Part shown: in pieces, positions 20,395 to 34,149 of the stretch
Numbering within the stretch: the stretch's first letter is position 1
Layout of the letters: every line of letters starts with the position of its first letter
Assembly (NCBI RefSeq): GCF_000738735.6
Contig: NC_046350.1
Span: 2,108,001 to 2,172,000, forward strand
From: Corvus cornix cornix
Lineage: Eukaryota > Chordata > Aves > Passeriformes > Corvidae
Length of the DNA: 64,000 bases
Direction of reading: 5' to 3'
Position numbers and translations under genes: made by a program
Notes under the pieces: generated by a model
The model's database searches: none
What the model saw: the letters and a program-made list of their open reading frames with translations, nothing else
What the model was told of the DNA's origin: nothing

Positions 20395-21679
20395 GATTTC
20401 TCCATTCTTGGTAGTTCTTGGCATTTTTAATTCAATGAAATTGAACATGGCACACTGTCAATATATAGATTTAGAGACAGGAACCTCCTTCTGTTTACAT
20501 TCTGGAAATGGATCTTGTGGTGACTTTTGGCTACTTTCTTACCCAATCAGTACCTTATTTTTTGGATTAATGAAGTGGAAATGTTATTCATATGACAATC
20601 CCTATTCACCAAAGGGAGCAATGAAGGAGAGTGTCAATGAACAGATCTTTCTTCCCTATATAATATCAGTTGAAAACAAGGAGAGCTGTGGGATACAACT
20701 AGCGGGAGAATTCATGGAGTATTATTATCTTTCTGAATTTTTAAGTAGAAGGTACACCTGTGCTAACTTTTTAAATACCTACCATAGAGGTTCTGAAGAA
20801 TCAGGACTCCTGATTTATAACATTACACTCTGGCTAGAAGAGAAAAGCACTGTTAGATACTGACAGATGCAGTAGACACACATGTCCTGGGAACAAAAAG
20901 ATCCATTTTGTCCTTAATCTGCTGTCAAAATAGTACAAACATTCCCTATGACAACTGTGGAGTGAAAACACCTGGACCAAAAATTTCATTACATCCTTTC
21001 TAACATTTAATCTTGTCTCAGCATAACCCACTCTCTATGGCCACCTCGAAGACCTGATGAAAAGCTGCACTAGAAAGAAGTTGAGTGATGTCTGGTGTCT
21101 GCCCCATTTCCTGTGAAAGCCCAACAATTTCTGCTTTTGCTACTTGTCAGCTGACACAACCACCTAAAACTCATGACCTCCCGACCAGGGATATCTTCCC
21201 CAAAATATCGGTAGAATCCTGGACTTCCAAGAGGGGCAGAATATCTGCAAACCATGGGGCAACTAGTGAGAGCCAGAGAAACTGGAGATGCCCCTGTGTA
21301 AACTGCTTAGGGTGATCTTAAGTACTACTTAATATAGCTTGTTGTTTGTGGGAGCAGCTCCATGCAGAAGGAATGAGAATTAGGTTATACAGGCACAGGG
21401 CTTTAGACCAGTTAGAACAAGTTGCTGGGTTACATCCTGACCTGCAGGTGGCCAGGACTATTTCAGAAGATATTAAATCACTGAAACCAAATTTTTCATC
21501 TCTTGGTTTTTAGTCAATAGATAGTTGCAGTAAAAAAAACAACCAAGCCAAAACACAAAACAAGTGGGATGGAACTTGAAAAAACATAAAACTCTTAATT
21601 GCTTTGCCCTCTGGTTTTTTATTTTTACACAGCTTGCTGCATGTTTCTTTGAAGAAAGAGCAGAAGAGAACCTTGTGTT
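20395..21679. other. Non-coding sequence right of block B
   Basis: AT-rich, unique-looking sequence. A 174-codon open frame (20339-20863) runs from inside block B across its edge; it has no domain, no splice context and an implausible composition, so I do not call it a gene. Confidence 0.5.
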
Positions 21680-22095
21680 ATTCCATAGTATGTCTGAAAC
21701 ATCCAAGAATAAAGTAAACATAGGAAACAGCTGCACATGCAAGGACAAGGTGAAGCAAGGTTAGTCCCCGTGCAGGAAGCAGGCAGACCTTGATTACCCT
21801 TGGCTTTACATAGGGAACAGCACTTAGAGGCAGATAAGCTGCAAAGCAAACTACATTAGCTGACCTTGCATTACCAGAGGGCAAACCTGGAAGAAATAGC
21901 TCTGGGGGACCTTTCCACCATGGGATAGGCCACCCTGGGACTTTGCTCCTATGTAAGAAGTGCTGGTACAAGTCCAAATTCTTATTGCTCCAATGTGCAA
22001 CTTCTGCATTTAAATTACATTTGGCCCAGAGCAGAGATCTGCAGAGCTCAGCTGCTCTTGGTCTGAGGCTCAACAATAAACCTGCAGCAAGTTAA
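21680..22095 (+). mobile_element. Possible old LTR-like sequence
   Basis: The right end (GAGGCTCAACAATAAACCTGCAGCA at its centre AATAAA, about 22072-22078) has the layout of an LTR polyadenylation region. I see no clear termini, TATA box or target-site duplication, so this is a weak call. Confidence 0.25.
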
Positions 22096-25000
22096 AGGCT
22101 TACATTCAATATATCTGGAATTAATTCAGTGCAATTCATCATTTTTGCTCAAGATTAGCAATATTATATTTTTAGGAACAAGATAAAGCATATACCTTAG
22201 TCTTGGCATGGACAAGCCTCTGGCCAGGGTCTGGATGGAGTTTTACCTCTGCAACATTGTAGTCACTGTGATTTAGATTTGCGTTTTCAAGGTTGGGTTT
22301 CAAGTGAAGGACATTGACGACTCAGACGTGCAGAGCAACAGTGGCACCTATTGGCAAAGGGACTGTGGCTCTGTGAGACACCCAAAACCATCTGGGAACA
22401 GAGCCTCTCAGCTGAGTGCAGGAACCAGAAAGCAGCGTCCTTAATGAAATCTTTCAGAGATGCAAGAGCCCTGGTAATTAGATAAGCATTATATGGGTTT
22501 TTTTAGGCTTCAAAGCCCCGGGGAGATCAAAGGCAATTAGAAGAAATTGAAAGCAAAATAGGTGAAAGTCACTGAATCACAGTCAGCTATTAGTGCTGTG
22601 CTATTAAACACATTCTCTTGAAAAACAAATCTCTAAAATAACCCATAAAGAATGGATTACAATGGAATGAAAACTGCTGGATACAGAAATTTCTGTATCC
22701 ACAAGGAAGTCCTCCATATAAATTTTATTGCCAATATAGCTGTTAAAAGTCTATTTTGCTGTTTGCTCCCATCTGCTAATATTTTTTATGACAGTACTAA
22801 TCAGGCATGCACCTCTATAGCACAACAGAGCCCAGATAATATCTAGAATACAGCTTAGAAAATTATACAAGGGTAGCCTTAATTTCACACAACTCTAATC
22901 AGTTTGCTTAAAAATCCGCTCTTCAATTATTCATGATTATTAAATATTTATAAGAAATGAAACATTTATGTTTATCATCTACTGTGCTTTTAAAAGCAAA
23001 GCTCATCTATGGAAAGAAATGACGGGCTCAATATACAGGGAATTACTGAGATGCACAAGAATCACCTATGAAACTTGTATGAAAACATTAATTCCAAAAT
23101 CTGAGAGTTCCCCAGCCACAAGTCTGATCTGTTTTTATTGAGCCATTTACCATTAAATATATAACCACAACACCCAGGGGAGCTCGGGGTAACCTGGTGA
23201 AATGTGTTCTGGTGGAGAGCTTCTTAAACAGGAAGGTGCACAGCTCCACCAGACAGGTCAGATGGGACTGGTGATACCCAATCAAAACATCAAAATATAT
23301 AGCAGTGAAATATCTCCTTTGGTCTGCTTAGCTGATCAGCTGTTTTCACCTGGAAATTTAGATCTTCCTCACAGGTGCCCAGCCAGCTTTGTGGCGAGCC
23401 CAGCTCCAGCTGAACTCCTGACAGAATGAGTCCAGGCCTGAGCTCAGAGGTGATGGAACCGAACACCAACCAGCCTGAAACAAAACCTGAATGTGTCCTT
23501 ATCTCAAATATTCCACACGACAAAATTTCAGAAAGAATAGCTCTGATAATTAAGGTTTTCCCCTTCTCTTTTTCCTACAAAATGTAGCTAACCTAAGTTA
23601 TTCCAGACAAAACCCCCTGAACCCTCTGAGCCGCAGCTGAAAGCAATGCTGCAAACACACGGCTACACCAAGGTTATCTCATTTATATTTCCTTTCTGAC
23701 CATTGTGAATGGGTCACAATCCCAGGTTCTGGGCCTGGTTTGTGCCCATAGGCAGAGGCAAGCACAGACATGATTGTTCCCAAGTTCTGCACTGCGTTTG
23801 GCAGAAGTCAGCTGAGGTAGGAATGGAAGATAAAACTGAAAGATTCCTATACCCATAGCTTAGAGACACTAATTCTTGCTGAGGGAAACAGTGACAATAA
23901 TGCTGTGCTGGAAGTTCCCTAAATAATAGATACCCTTGTTGTGTCTAACACAACATTTGCCAACTCACTCTAATCTTCAGAAATTACAAGGACTTTTATT
24001 CACAATAAACCCACTGAAACAGAGGTTATTTTGCCTGTGCTTCAAGAATACATAAATCTGAAAGAATGAAGATATTTACAGCTGCCACAGAAAAGAGGTG
24101 AGAAAATCTGAAATTTCATCATTGCAAGTCTGCAATAACTCAGAAATTCATTTATTAGGAAACAAAAAATTCAGCCAAGTCATGAAAATGTACAGCAGAA
24201 ATGCTGGGCTATACTGTCATATGTTCATTTTTCAGGAAGATAAGATATTAATGAAGAAAATAGCATAACCTTATAAAGAAAAGAGACAATTTGACACATC
24301 GACCTAGTGATAAAACCTCTTGAACTTGGAGACCTCTGAAATAGGGATCAAGTTTGGAACCTAAATATATTTAAATATGTTTCTCCAAGACAAGTAAATG
24401 GTCGTGTTTATTCTGGCCCACTCTGATGTTGTAATTAATTTGTTAACATACAACAAACACAGCTCCTGAGAATCATTATAATATGAAAAGGGTGACATTT
24501 TGAGGATGTGTCAGATTTATCCAAGATTTTTTTGAGAATTTTTTTTTAGTCTCAGGGCCTTGTGGTCACTTGTGTCTCAAAAGCAAGAGTGCACCTGGCT
24601 CTTCAATTTTTCATGGAGCAAATAGATGTTTGGATACAACTCTCTGCTATGAAAATGTCCCACACTGTCTTGACTGCAGGAAATCAGCCTTGTGTTTGAA
24701 TGTGACACTAAAAAGGCAGCATGGTGGCTGGAATTGATGCACAACTCTCAAAGCCAGCATATTTCTTGCCTTGAAGGAGACGAGTGTCAGCCTGGATGAG
24801 CTGTGTAAATAAGACAACAGATTATTTGGACTGAGCTCCTCAGTAGGGGCTGGGGCTCTGTCAGGAGCACTGATTGTGGCTGGCAAGGGCTGCAGCAGTT
24901 GGGAACTGTGGATGCCCCATGGAGTGAGGGTGGTCACAGGGACAAAATGGCAGCGTTCTGGGGAGAAGAGAAATGGGCTCTTGACAAGGGGCTGTTCCCA

Positions 25001-28000
25001 TGTTCCCAGACCTCCTCCAGAATTACAAATATTCCTTGGAAGGTGCTTAAAAAGAGCTCTCCAAGTCAGTTAACTGGTAAAACAGCCTCATTGGTCTGAG
25101 TTTGAGCTCTGCCTGATGGGACACAAAGGCTGCCGAGTCCTGTCCTCCAAACCTGCAGTCCCACTGCTCTGATGCCTTTGGGACTGGGATTCAGACTCAT
25201 CCTTCATCCACAGGAATATGAAAAAGCTTTCTCTGATGGCACTTACACGAGGCACACATTCCTCACAAAGCTTGTGTATTTAAATATTTATTTTTCATAT
25301 TGGTGACAAAGCACCAAATTGTCATTAGTAATTAGGCCTTTCAAAAATTTTTGTACTGTTTGTTGCACTGAGCTGATCAGCTCTTCAAAGGCACCATCTT
25401 AAAACCACGCCATCGATACTCTTTTGTTCCCCCCATAAGGCCAAGCAGATTTCACTTGCCACACCCCTGCGATGACAATCTCACTGCCATGAGAGGTTGA
25501 AACACTTCAGGGGAAAAATTCATTCAATAGCTTTTCAAAAGAATTCATATTTGGTCCTTCTATTCTAGACAGTGTGGCTTTCCTCATAGGAATACCATCA
25601 CCCATCAGCAGGACCTGCAGCTCCCATGAGGGATTTCATCAAACAGCAAATACCTGAAGCAAGAGCTGCATCACCCAGCTCTGGACAGGGGCACAGAGGA
25701 CCACGTCCACAGATGGCAGCAAGACCAAGGTAACCATTGAACAGAGTAAGGCCCTGCTTACTCACCTGAACAAAGACTGTATAAACTTCCCCAAACATGA
25801 CACATTCTTTGCAGAAACATCTTACTAATTTATACTTCATAGTCATATTTCAAAGGAGCCACTTATCTCCAAGAGCAGCTGAAAGCAACAAAATTGTACC
25901 AGCACATCCTGAACCTGGTTTGTGCTATGAGCAGACTCTGATGAAGACATTCCCTCAGTTTTTTTCCTTTTTTCTTGCTTTCTTATGATTTAAAACTTAC
26001 ACAAGTTCAAAAGGCTGTTTGAGGGAAATTGACTTCACAAAGGAATAAGTTTGGAATACTGAAGAAGTGCTCCAGAATGGAATTACATTTTTTTATATGT
26101 AACTGTGATGTAACTCATAAGCTTGTTGGTGCAGATAAAAACTGCCCTGACAGGGTATAATGGACATAATTTTGTAGTTGCAGTGATGGGGACAATGGCT
26201 CTGGGTAGAGAAGGACCCAAGTTCTATTCAACAATGACCCATAAGGAAATTGTTACATAAATACAAAAGTAGTTGTTTGGGAGCAATAATGTTTGTTAAG
26301 AAGGGAAAAATCCCTGGGCACAGTCATTTTAGAGGGAGTTGCTCTTTATTGTCACATAATCTCATTCTTTCAATTGCAAGAACCCCTGAGGACTGAATCC
26401 AAGAAATAGATCCCAGAAATACTGCTCCCAGTTTTGACGTGGAAGCTGGGTTTATTGAGCAGAACTTGCCATAAACACACAGAGAGGCCCTGGCCCGGAG
26501 AGCTCTCAAACCTCCCAGCTCTTCAATATTCCATCAGCATTTTAAAAAACACCCTGAACAAGCCAGTCCACTTCTTTAAAATAAGAACTCAGGACTAGCT
26601 GTATAAATATGTACTTACCTGCTCCAGTGCTGTAAATAGGTAATTGAGACTGCTGTCTCACGACACATTTTGTGTCTAATTTAAGGAACTGTGTATTTGG
26701 ACAGGAGGGTCTGGACTCCTGGTCAGGTAAATATTACAAGCTGTAATTTTTCACAGCAGATTTAACACTAAATTTAGTTAGCACTGTATATAAAGTGATC
26801 ACTGGCCTGATGGGAGTCCTCGTCCTTGACAGTGGTTGGCCTGAGAGGAAGTTAAGTGTCTATGGAGGAATGAGCCACAGTCTCCCTTAAGTCCCAAAGA
26901 ACTCCAGTCTCCTGTGGCAACCTGAACATCCTTGATATCAGCACTTGCAACTTCTGCTGCCATGGAAGGTGAGAGCCTTGTCCTCCCAGCTCACCTCAAG
27001 GTAGGGAACACTCACATCCAATGGAAAGTGCTCATGGAGAAGAGCCTTAAGGGCCAGGCACTGCCTCAGCTGCTCGAGTGCCTCAGCTGCTTGAGTGCCT
27101 CAGCCTAGCAGCACATAAGGATAAAGTCTTGGATATTCAGAGTTAAAAATAAAGCAATTTTGAATTCCTAGTGATACAGAAGCCATGGATTTGCACATGC
27201 TAGTTGCTGATAACTGCCCATGGAGTCAGCTTTCTAATTTAAACTTCTCACTTGGAGATATCTAGAGGGATGCTGGGAACCCCCACTGGTTTGTACAGGC
27301 AAACCTGCATTTCTCTTCTGTTTCCTCAAACGCTTGAGCTTTGAAAGCACCTTTAGTTATGGCAGTCATAACCTTTAGCCACGTCAGTGCTCTCTCTCAC
27401 TGAACAGCCCAGTCTCCCTCCTTTGTATTATTAGTAATTTTCCTCTAAAATATGTACTTAGCACAATCCCAGGGTTTGTTTTTGTAAGGCAGGCATGGAC
27501 GTTCTTCATCACCTTTATCACTACATGCTGCAGGGACAGTCTGCATTCCTGCTGTTAATACAAATGTTGAAAGCAAAGCACTTAACTGAGACTCTTGGGG
27601 TTTTTTTCAGGCTTAAATACAACAACCCCCCCAGTAACACAACCTCAGTAAAATCCCAGCCAGGTTAGAGCAGCCCAGGGCTGGGTCCCGAGTGACCATA
27701 CGGGTGCTGTAGGCGTGGAGGGGAGCAGCAGGTGGCAGAATTGGATCTGGTTTAGTGCTCCTGATCCCTGGACTCTGACAGTGCTGATGGGGAGCTGCCC
27801 CTGGCCCATGGCTGGTATCCCCCTGACCATGGTTGGGCACCAAGGCTCAGCTTAGGCTCTGCAAAGGTCCCAGTGGGCCAGAGCCCCCTCTGATGTCAGG
27901 GAAATAAGTCCCCCTCTTAAGGAGAAGGAATTTCTTCATGTTCCTTCAAATCCTTCCACATCCCTGCTCAGAGGATGCAGCTTTTCCAATGTTCTGAAAT

Positions 28001-28124
28001 CCCTGGGAGTGAAAGGTGCCATTGTTACTATTCTTATTAAGAGTAGAAATGAGGTCCAAGCAGGGTCAAAAGTAAACTAGGCTTGATTTTATGCAACCAG
28101 GACAAAAGCAGCCCTTTTCTTTAC
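22096..28124. other. Gene-free stretch
   Basis: About 6 kb of mostly AT-rich sequence with no supported exon, CR1 or LTR. It holds one short tandem repeat at 27062-27111. An LTR-like AATAAACCCAGC sits on the minus strand near 26450 without other support. Confidence 0.5.
27062..27111. repeat. 17-bp tandem repeat, three units
   Basis: Units TGCCTCAGCTGCTCGAG, TGCCTCAGCTGCTTGAG and a shorter TGCCTCAGCCTAGCAG. The first two differ by one base and each carries a CAGCTG E-box-like palindrome. Confidence 0.75.
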
Positions 28125-28228
28125 AGATTAAATCACACCCTGCCCAATTAGCCAGTCTCAACCTGGAAACCAAGAGCTGTCCTCATTAGATTTTGGTGGC
28201 TGATCTCTGTGTAGCACCACCCAATGTT
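28125..28228. repeat. Dispersed repeat, copy 1 of 2
   Basis: About 104 bp running from AGATTAAATC to ACCACCCAATGTT, matched at 30052-30154 in direct orientation by eye at roughly 80 percent. The best-kept part is GATCTCTGTGTAGCACCACC. Weaker similarity continues to about 28290 (CTCCT, then AATAAT). Confidence 0.65.
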
Positions 28229-30051
28229 CGCTCGTCCGTGGCTGACAGACAAGGGAGCAGGAGGACTTTCTCTCCTCCGTGAATAATTTTCTTCTGGCCA
28301 TACTCAATGCTCTCACTACAGGATATGTTGAAGACAACCCATGGATGCAGCCAGCCCAAAATGACCTGCCAGGTTTTAACATGAACTGTTCAATTTGTCA
28401 CACAAATCCCTGTGATTTACACACTGACCACTTTCACCTTTCACACTCCATGATACAATTTTTTTACAGTTTTTGCTATATCTGAGAAATGCTGCCTGCA
28501 GTTTTCATGTGGAAGGTGGCCCTTTGTCAGTGATTGAATCACAGGGAGGGGATGTGCCTGCAGCCAGTCAGCAGGAGAAACAACACAGGCATTTTCACTC
28601 TTATTTCCATATTTTAAACACTTGACTAAACTTTCTCCCTGTACACAGAGCAAAGTGCTGTGGTTGATCATTCAGACAGCTCTGTCATCCTGTGTTTCCA
28701 TGAGCAGTCAGGCTGGGCTCTTGGGCTGTACCTATTCCCTGATTAATGAGCCTTTGCTCTGGCTGGGCATTTCACAGAAAATGCTTATTTTCTATTTATA
28801 GGCACTATTTGCAATGCCATCTCTGTGGCATTGAAATTCATAATCAGCAAACTGCTACAGGGAAAAATATGTTCCAATTAATATTAAATGAGCAATGTGT
28901 TATTTTTTTTCCTTTTTTTTAAAGAAGTGATAATGAGGAAAATCAAAATAGCATCTTCCAGTGAACCAGTGACAGATCTTAGGTGTTAAAAGTTTAAATT
29001 TGAACACAAAGCACTCTCAATCCCCCAAATATCAACCCTGTTAATGGGAAAATGTCAAAAATGCCTGTGAGGTTTTAGATGGCCTTTAAAAAGCAGAACA
29101 CTGGCACCAAAACCCTGAAATAGTAGACCAGCTTGTTACCAAGCTGGAATAAATTTCGTGGTTTTTTAAGGTGAACGTAACTTTGGCTTATGGTGCTGGT
29201 TTGACAGTCTTAGAAATCGCAGGCATCTGCTTCTGCCTCGAGCTAAGACAGCAGGCGCAGAGGCAGGGAGAATTTATGCAGAGTGCTCTAATTTTATTCA
29301 GATTTGTTAGAATAAAAAAGTGTATTTAGCTTCAGATGGCGAGAAATAACAGCTTTTAAATCATGGGTTTTACAGAGATTACTGCTGTGGAATCTAAAGG
29401 GTAGAATTTGCTGGCTTCATCGTTAAAATAATGTTTTTCTTTCCTTAAAACACATTGAGTCATAGCAAACTTCCAGGCCTATTTTAAGGAGACCCACTGT
29501 TGATAATTACTGTTGTCCTTTTTTTAGAATTCTGCAGAAAATCTCTCTTTATTTTCCCATATCCTTTGGAATTCCTGTGTCAGGAGTACAGCAGATGGCC
29601 TATATAAGATAAATACTGACATGCAGATTTACTCTAGGATCAGCCAGGGTATGACTAAGCTGAAATACCTGAGCAAAGATTTCCTCTGAAACCAGCATTT
29701 GTCACTGTCTTTACACTCTGCTGGAAACGGCATCATAATATCTATAACGGAGCAGGGACCTGGACTATATTTCCAGAGGAAAATTAGGAATTCTACATCA
29801 TGAGATGAATTACATACAATATGGTCCAAAGTAAATTGAAAACAGTGGAAATCTTTCAACTGGCTGTGTAAGATTTACGGTCAGGCTGTTACCACAAGAG
29901 TTCTTAGAACTGGAACTCTTGCGGATAAAAATAATTCTATTTTTAGACCATGATGATTCCCAAGAAGTCCCTCTTTTCTTGTATTCACTTCTCCACTTGT
30001 GCTTCAAAGTTTTGGGGAGCAGTCTCCCCTATGACCCCACTTTTTCTACGT
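28229..30051. other. Gene-free stretch between the repeat copies
   Basis: AT-rich non-coding sequence; I see no exon or recognisable transposon. Confidence 0.45.
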
Positions 30052-30154
30052 AGATTAAATCCCACTCTGCCCAGTTCTCCCATCCCTACCTCGAAACCAA
30101 GACCTGTCAGCAGTGATTTTGGTGGCAGATCTCTGTGTAGCACCACCCAGTGTT
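30052..30154. repeat. Dispersed repeat, copy 2 of 2
   Basis: Direct partner of 28125-28228, about 1.9 kb downstream. Shares AGATTAAATC, CTGCCCA, GAAACCAAGA, TTTTGGTGGC and GATCTCTGTGTAGCACCACC in the same order and spacing. Confidence 0.65.
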
Positions 30155-30393
30155 TTTCCTTTGGTTTCAGAGGAAGAGGCCCCTGGTTGAAAGCTGGATG
30201 CTCCCTGTGCCTTCTTCTCCTCCTGTCTGTAAATAATCATGAGATGTTTTACCAAAAGATACCAACCATGTTTTAAATATCCCCAAAAGCGTGTGCTGGC
30301 AGTGAGGGGGACAAGGGTGGCTCTACAGACAGGTCACTGATATGAGCTCAGCATTAGGAATACCATGACTTTAAAGGAGTTTTTTACAACAAA

Positions 30394-30436
30394 CCCCTGC
30401 AAATCTCCACTTACTAAATCAAGGGGTCAATTCCCT
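30394..30436. repeat. Short repeat pair, copy 1 of 2
   Basis: CCTGCAAATCTCCACTTA, a gap, then GGTCAATTCCCT; matched at 31080-31118 with small differences. It probably belongs to the same old repeat family or an ancient local duplication. Confidence 0.45.
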
Positions 30437-31079
30437 GCTACAGAGCACAGAGTTCAACCCTTTTGGTGGGTTTTGCAGCATGGGCTACAGGCTGGGCAGC
30501 TGCAATCGGAGGGTTTCTGTGCCCCCAGGCTGGTTCACAGCTCCCACAGCCTCATGTCTGGGTGCTGTAGATAGGAACAGTGCTCACCCTGCCAGCTCCC
30601 ATCCAGCAGAGCAGCATTTCCCACTTCAGCATCAGCACCTCTCCCTCCAAAGCTCACCCCAGAGAAGTAAAAGTCTCATTTATCCAAATCTGCTAGAGAT
30701 GCAAAAAGATCCCCAATTTGTCATTTCTTCCCCTTTCACAGATAGGGAAAGGCAGTAACTATCAATTCACTTACACCAAGGCTTCTGCCGTCAGGAGTTT
30801 GATTTCAGAGACAATCGCCTTTGGGCCTTAGAGCAAAGTGCAAAGTCCGTGTTTGCAGAGGTTATTTGAACACTTCTGCCACCTGGGAAACCAATTCCAG
30901 GAACATGTGCCTTGAAAAAGTAGCCTTTATAGAAAGACAGCTGTGGATGCTCCACATCCACCCCCCGACATTTGGTCAGGCAGCTTAAACTGTGACAGGC
31001 TCTGGCCACCTACTTGTGGCAGCTGTTTTCATTATCACCCAAATATATTCATGTCACAGGGGAGGCAGAATACAGAAAA

Positions 31080-31118
31080 ACCTGCAAGTCTCCACTTAAA
31101 CTAAGGGATCAGTTCCCT
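31080..31118. repeat. Short repeat pair, copy 2 of 2
   Basis: CCTGCAAGTCTCCACTTA followed by GGATCAGTTCCCT, the direct partner of 30394-30436. Confidence 0.45.
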
Positions 31119-34100
31119 AGTTCATCTGGGAAAAGTACCCAAAGGAGACTGGAACAGTCACGTTCCAGCCAGCAGATGAGATTGTTTTGTGTGTGTATCC
31201 CAAAATAAATATCATGTGAATGCTCTACTTGGCCAAGAAAATTGAGATAATTAGGAAAGGGAATCTTTTTTATATTGATCTACTGATTGACATGTTCTGC
31301 CCTAAATTAAAAATGTGCTAGGATGAGGAAATTGCAGGTGTTTGGGGGCTTTTTTACTTCCTTGCTGTTCAAAAACCTCATACAAACCAAAGGGCTTCTG
31401 CCTAAACTTCAGGGGCTTTTGGATTTTGTACCCACACTTATAGCAAGCAGATGTTTTCCAACCAATATTGAAGTTGTTTCTCAATTAGGGAGGAAGAAGG
31501 GAGGAAGAGAAAGAGAGAAATCTGAATTTGCCACACACCTAATTTTATCTGCAGTGTTTGCCCGAGCAAAGGCAGCTACTGGTATTATAATTAATAAAAT
31601 CAAGAGAACGAATCAGAGCTCTACCTGTGTTACCAAAACCAATACTTTTATTATCAAAGTCTAGAAAAACGAAGTAATAATCATATTTATTTAGTAGATA
31701 ATGGAATAAGGACTAATTTCACTGTGAAAATACCTTGCTGCCCGCAGATGTGATAAAATTCCTGCTGTTAACTGGGGGCTGTTTATGCCTGCTCTTTTTG
31801 ATTTTGCTGCTTGAGTCGTCCCACAAGCAAGTTTAAAAGGAAGGTATTTGGGGCAGGGACAGTTTATCTCCATGTCGTAACACTCCCTTGAGTGCTGATG
31901 ATAATTCAGAGGGTGGGTCAGTGCTATTTTCTGTTTTGCAGATACGCTTCTTTTATTGGCAAATTCCAGACTTTCTGAGCCCAGAGGCTGCTGATTTCTC
32001 CTCCCACTTCTGCTTTTGTCTTGATTTTTTGTTTGAATTTTGTTGTTGTTTTAACCTGGGCACTGTAGAGAGATCCTGACCTTTGGCTGGAACGGGGAGG
32101 CAGCTCAGGAGAGTCAGAGCACCTGGAACCTTCTGAAGGGAGATTTGCTGGAGGGGAAGGACAACCTCAAGTTCATGATCCCTTTTGAGTGAACCTCTAG
32201 CAAACACATTTCACTGAGTCATTCATCAAAGAGGAAAAAAAACCAACCTAAGAATCCCTGCTGATCATTTTTTCCCTTTCATTTTAGAGAAACATAATGC
32301 CTGGTTGGATATACTCAGCCAAATGTTTTCTGAATTGGGAATCTCCCAAGCTTTTTTATTTAAAGAGCTCTTGATATTCTTTTCCAGTAAGTCAGCATTA
32401 CTGCAGTAAACACTGAGCCCTTCGTAACCTTGCTGAGTGTGATCCCCTCTGAAAGTCACTCTGCAATCAAATGTACTGGGATTTCATAATAGTAATTTGC
32501 CACACTGTCAGAAATAGGCTTCTCATGCTGCTGTCAGTGGTATCATGTGAACCTCACCAAGTATCTGTGCCCTTCAGATGAGAGCCAGTGCTGGAGCCAG
32601 TCAGCGAGAGAGGAAGAGAGAAGAAAAGGGAAGAGGAAGAGAACATTAACTCCTTAAAGTCCAGTACAGCCTCTGGCTGAAGAGGGGAGCAGAGAGCTCC
32701 TGTCTGTGGGGTGGGTACCTCCTTATACATCGGTACTGTTGGCTGGGTAAAGTAGTTGCATTTTTTTTCCAGTTTGCCTGAGATCTCTGAAAATCTGCTC
32801 CCGTTGTCTCTCATTCTACAGAATGTGGCAACTACTGATTTCCAACACCACAAGAAAGGCATTTTTCCCAATGCCCACAGGCTGTTAGCAGATCTTGACT
32901 GAATATTCAGGTTTTTTAAATATATTTCCATCCTTGCTTTTTGCTGTTTCACAAATGTTTTTGTAAGTAGTTTCCCAATCTTTTCCTGTTAAAAGTATTA
33001 GAGATTTGGAATTCCCAAGCAGACCTTTATTTAAAGAAGCAGTGGGTAACATCGTTTAAAAGGGGTTCCCACCTGTACTCACACAGCTGAAACTGTGCTC
33101 TTCTCAAAGCTTTCTCCTGTAAAGTCACACATTCAGCAAACCTTTCAGTCATTCCCGTGGTTGTGCCAATCAGGTTAAAAAAGAAACATCTTGTAGCTTA
33201 GATTGAGCAAAGCAACTTGAATGATGGGAACATGAGTGAATTTTTACAGTGACAAGTGTCCCTTACTGATGTGATTGATCTCAAAGATTGTCCAGAAGTC
33301 AATTTTTATTGATTAAAGAGAGAAAAAATATTAGTCTGGTCATTCCTTAAATTCTAGCAATAAGCATAAAGTACCAGCTTAAAACTGCAGGATTGCTTGG
33401 GGTCTGGATTAGATGCATTGGGCCTGAAGAGGATATATCTTGATGGATAAAGCTTTAATCCTCATAGCAGCTCAAGATATTTCTGCACAGCATGGGGGAG
33501 GGAGAGGAAGAGGAAAAATCCACAATCCAAAGCCATTATATTGGTAATGGCTATAATGTCTCTGGTTATGTTTTTAAAAACTTTTCTCCACAGGAACTCA
33601 TATTGTACATGAGATTTGGCCTTCAGGTCAAGACGTAATGCTAAACTTAGGATTTAGGATCTTTAAACATACTGAAGGTGTTTGGGTGCCTCCAGTTTTC
33701 AGCATTTTCCAGGCAGCAGTGCTCAGCACATCCATGTCCCGTTCCTCAGGATGTCTCCAGCTGCACACTCAGAATGTGTCCTTACTTTAGCAAGTGTTTG
33801 CTTAAGTCTTTTGGTTGTTTTAAGAATTGATTTTTTAAATTGTCCGAGACACCGATGCTTTGGGGGGGACTTCCCTGTGAATGAATCAGCAATTTAAAAT
33901 GATCAAATTAATGTCATAGTTTTGACAGTGTGGATGTCTTGTCCAGTAATGAGTAACACTTTTTGTTTAATTTAAACCTCTCCAGGCTTTTATCTGAAAA
34001 GTTTTAATTTCCTAAGTGAGTCTGAAAAAGAGACAATAAAGATATTGTGAGCTAATGATTGTATCTCCTGGAATAGCTTCACAGCACATTGTGGTGTGTG

Positions 34101-34149
34101 ATTTTTATTACCTTATTTATTTACAGACTGAAAAATCATCAGAGTTCGG
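31119..34149. other. Gene-free stretch
   Basis: No supported coding, RNA or transposon signal. Confidence 0.45.

Noticed and set aside
20339..20863. 174-codon open frame crossing the right edge of block B
   Set aside because: It begins inside duplicated 3' flank and continues into unrelated sequence. It shows no domain, signal peptide or splice context, and composition looks like translated AT-rich DNA.
26330..26530. Possible LTR end on the minus strand (AATAAACCCAGC)
   Set aside because: Only a polyadenylation-like word supports it; no termini, TATA box or target duplication were found.
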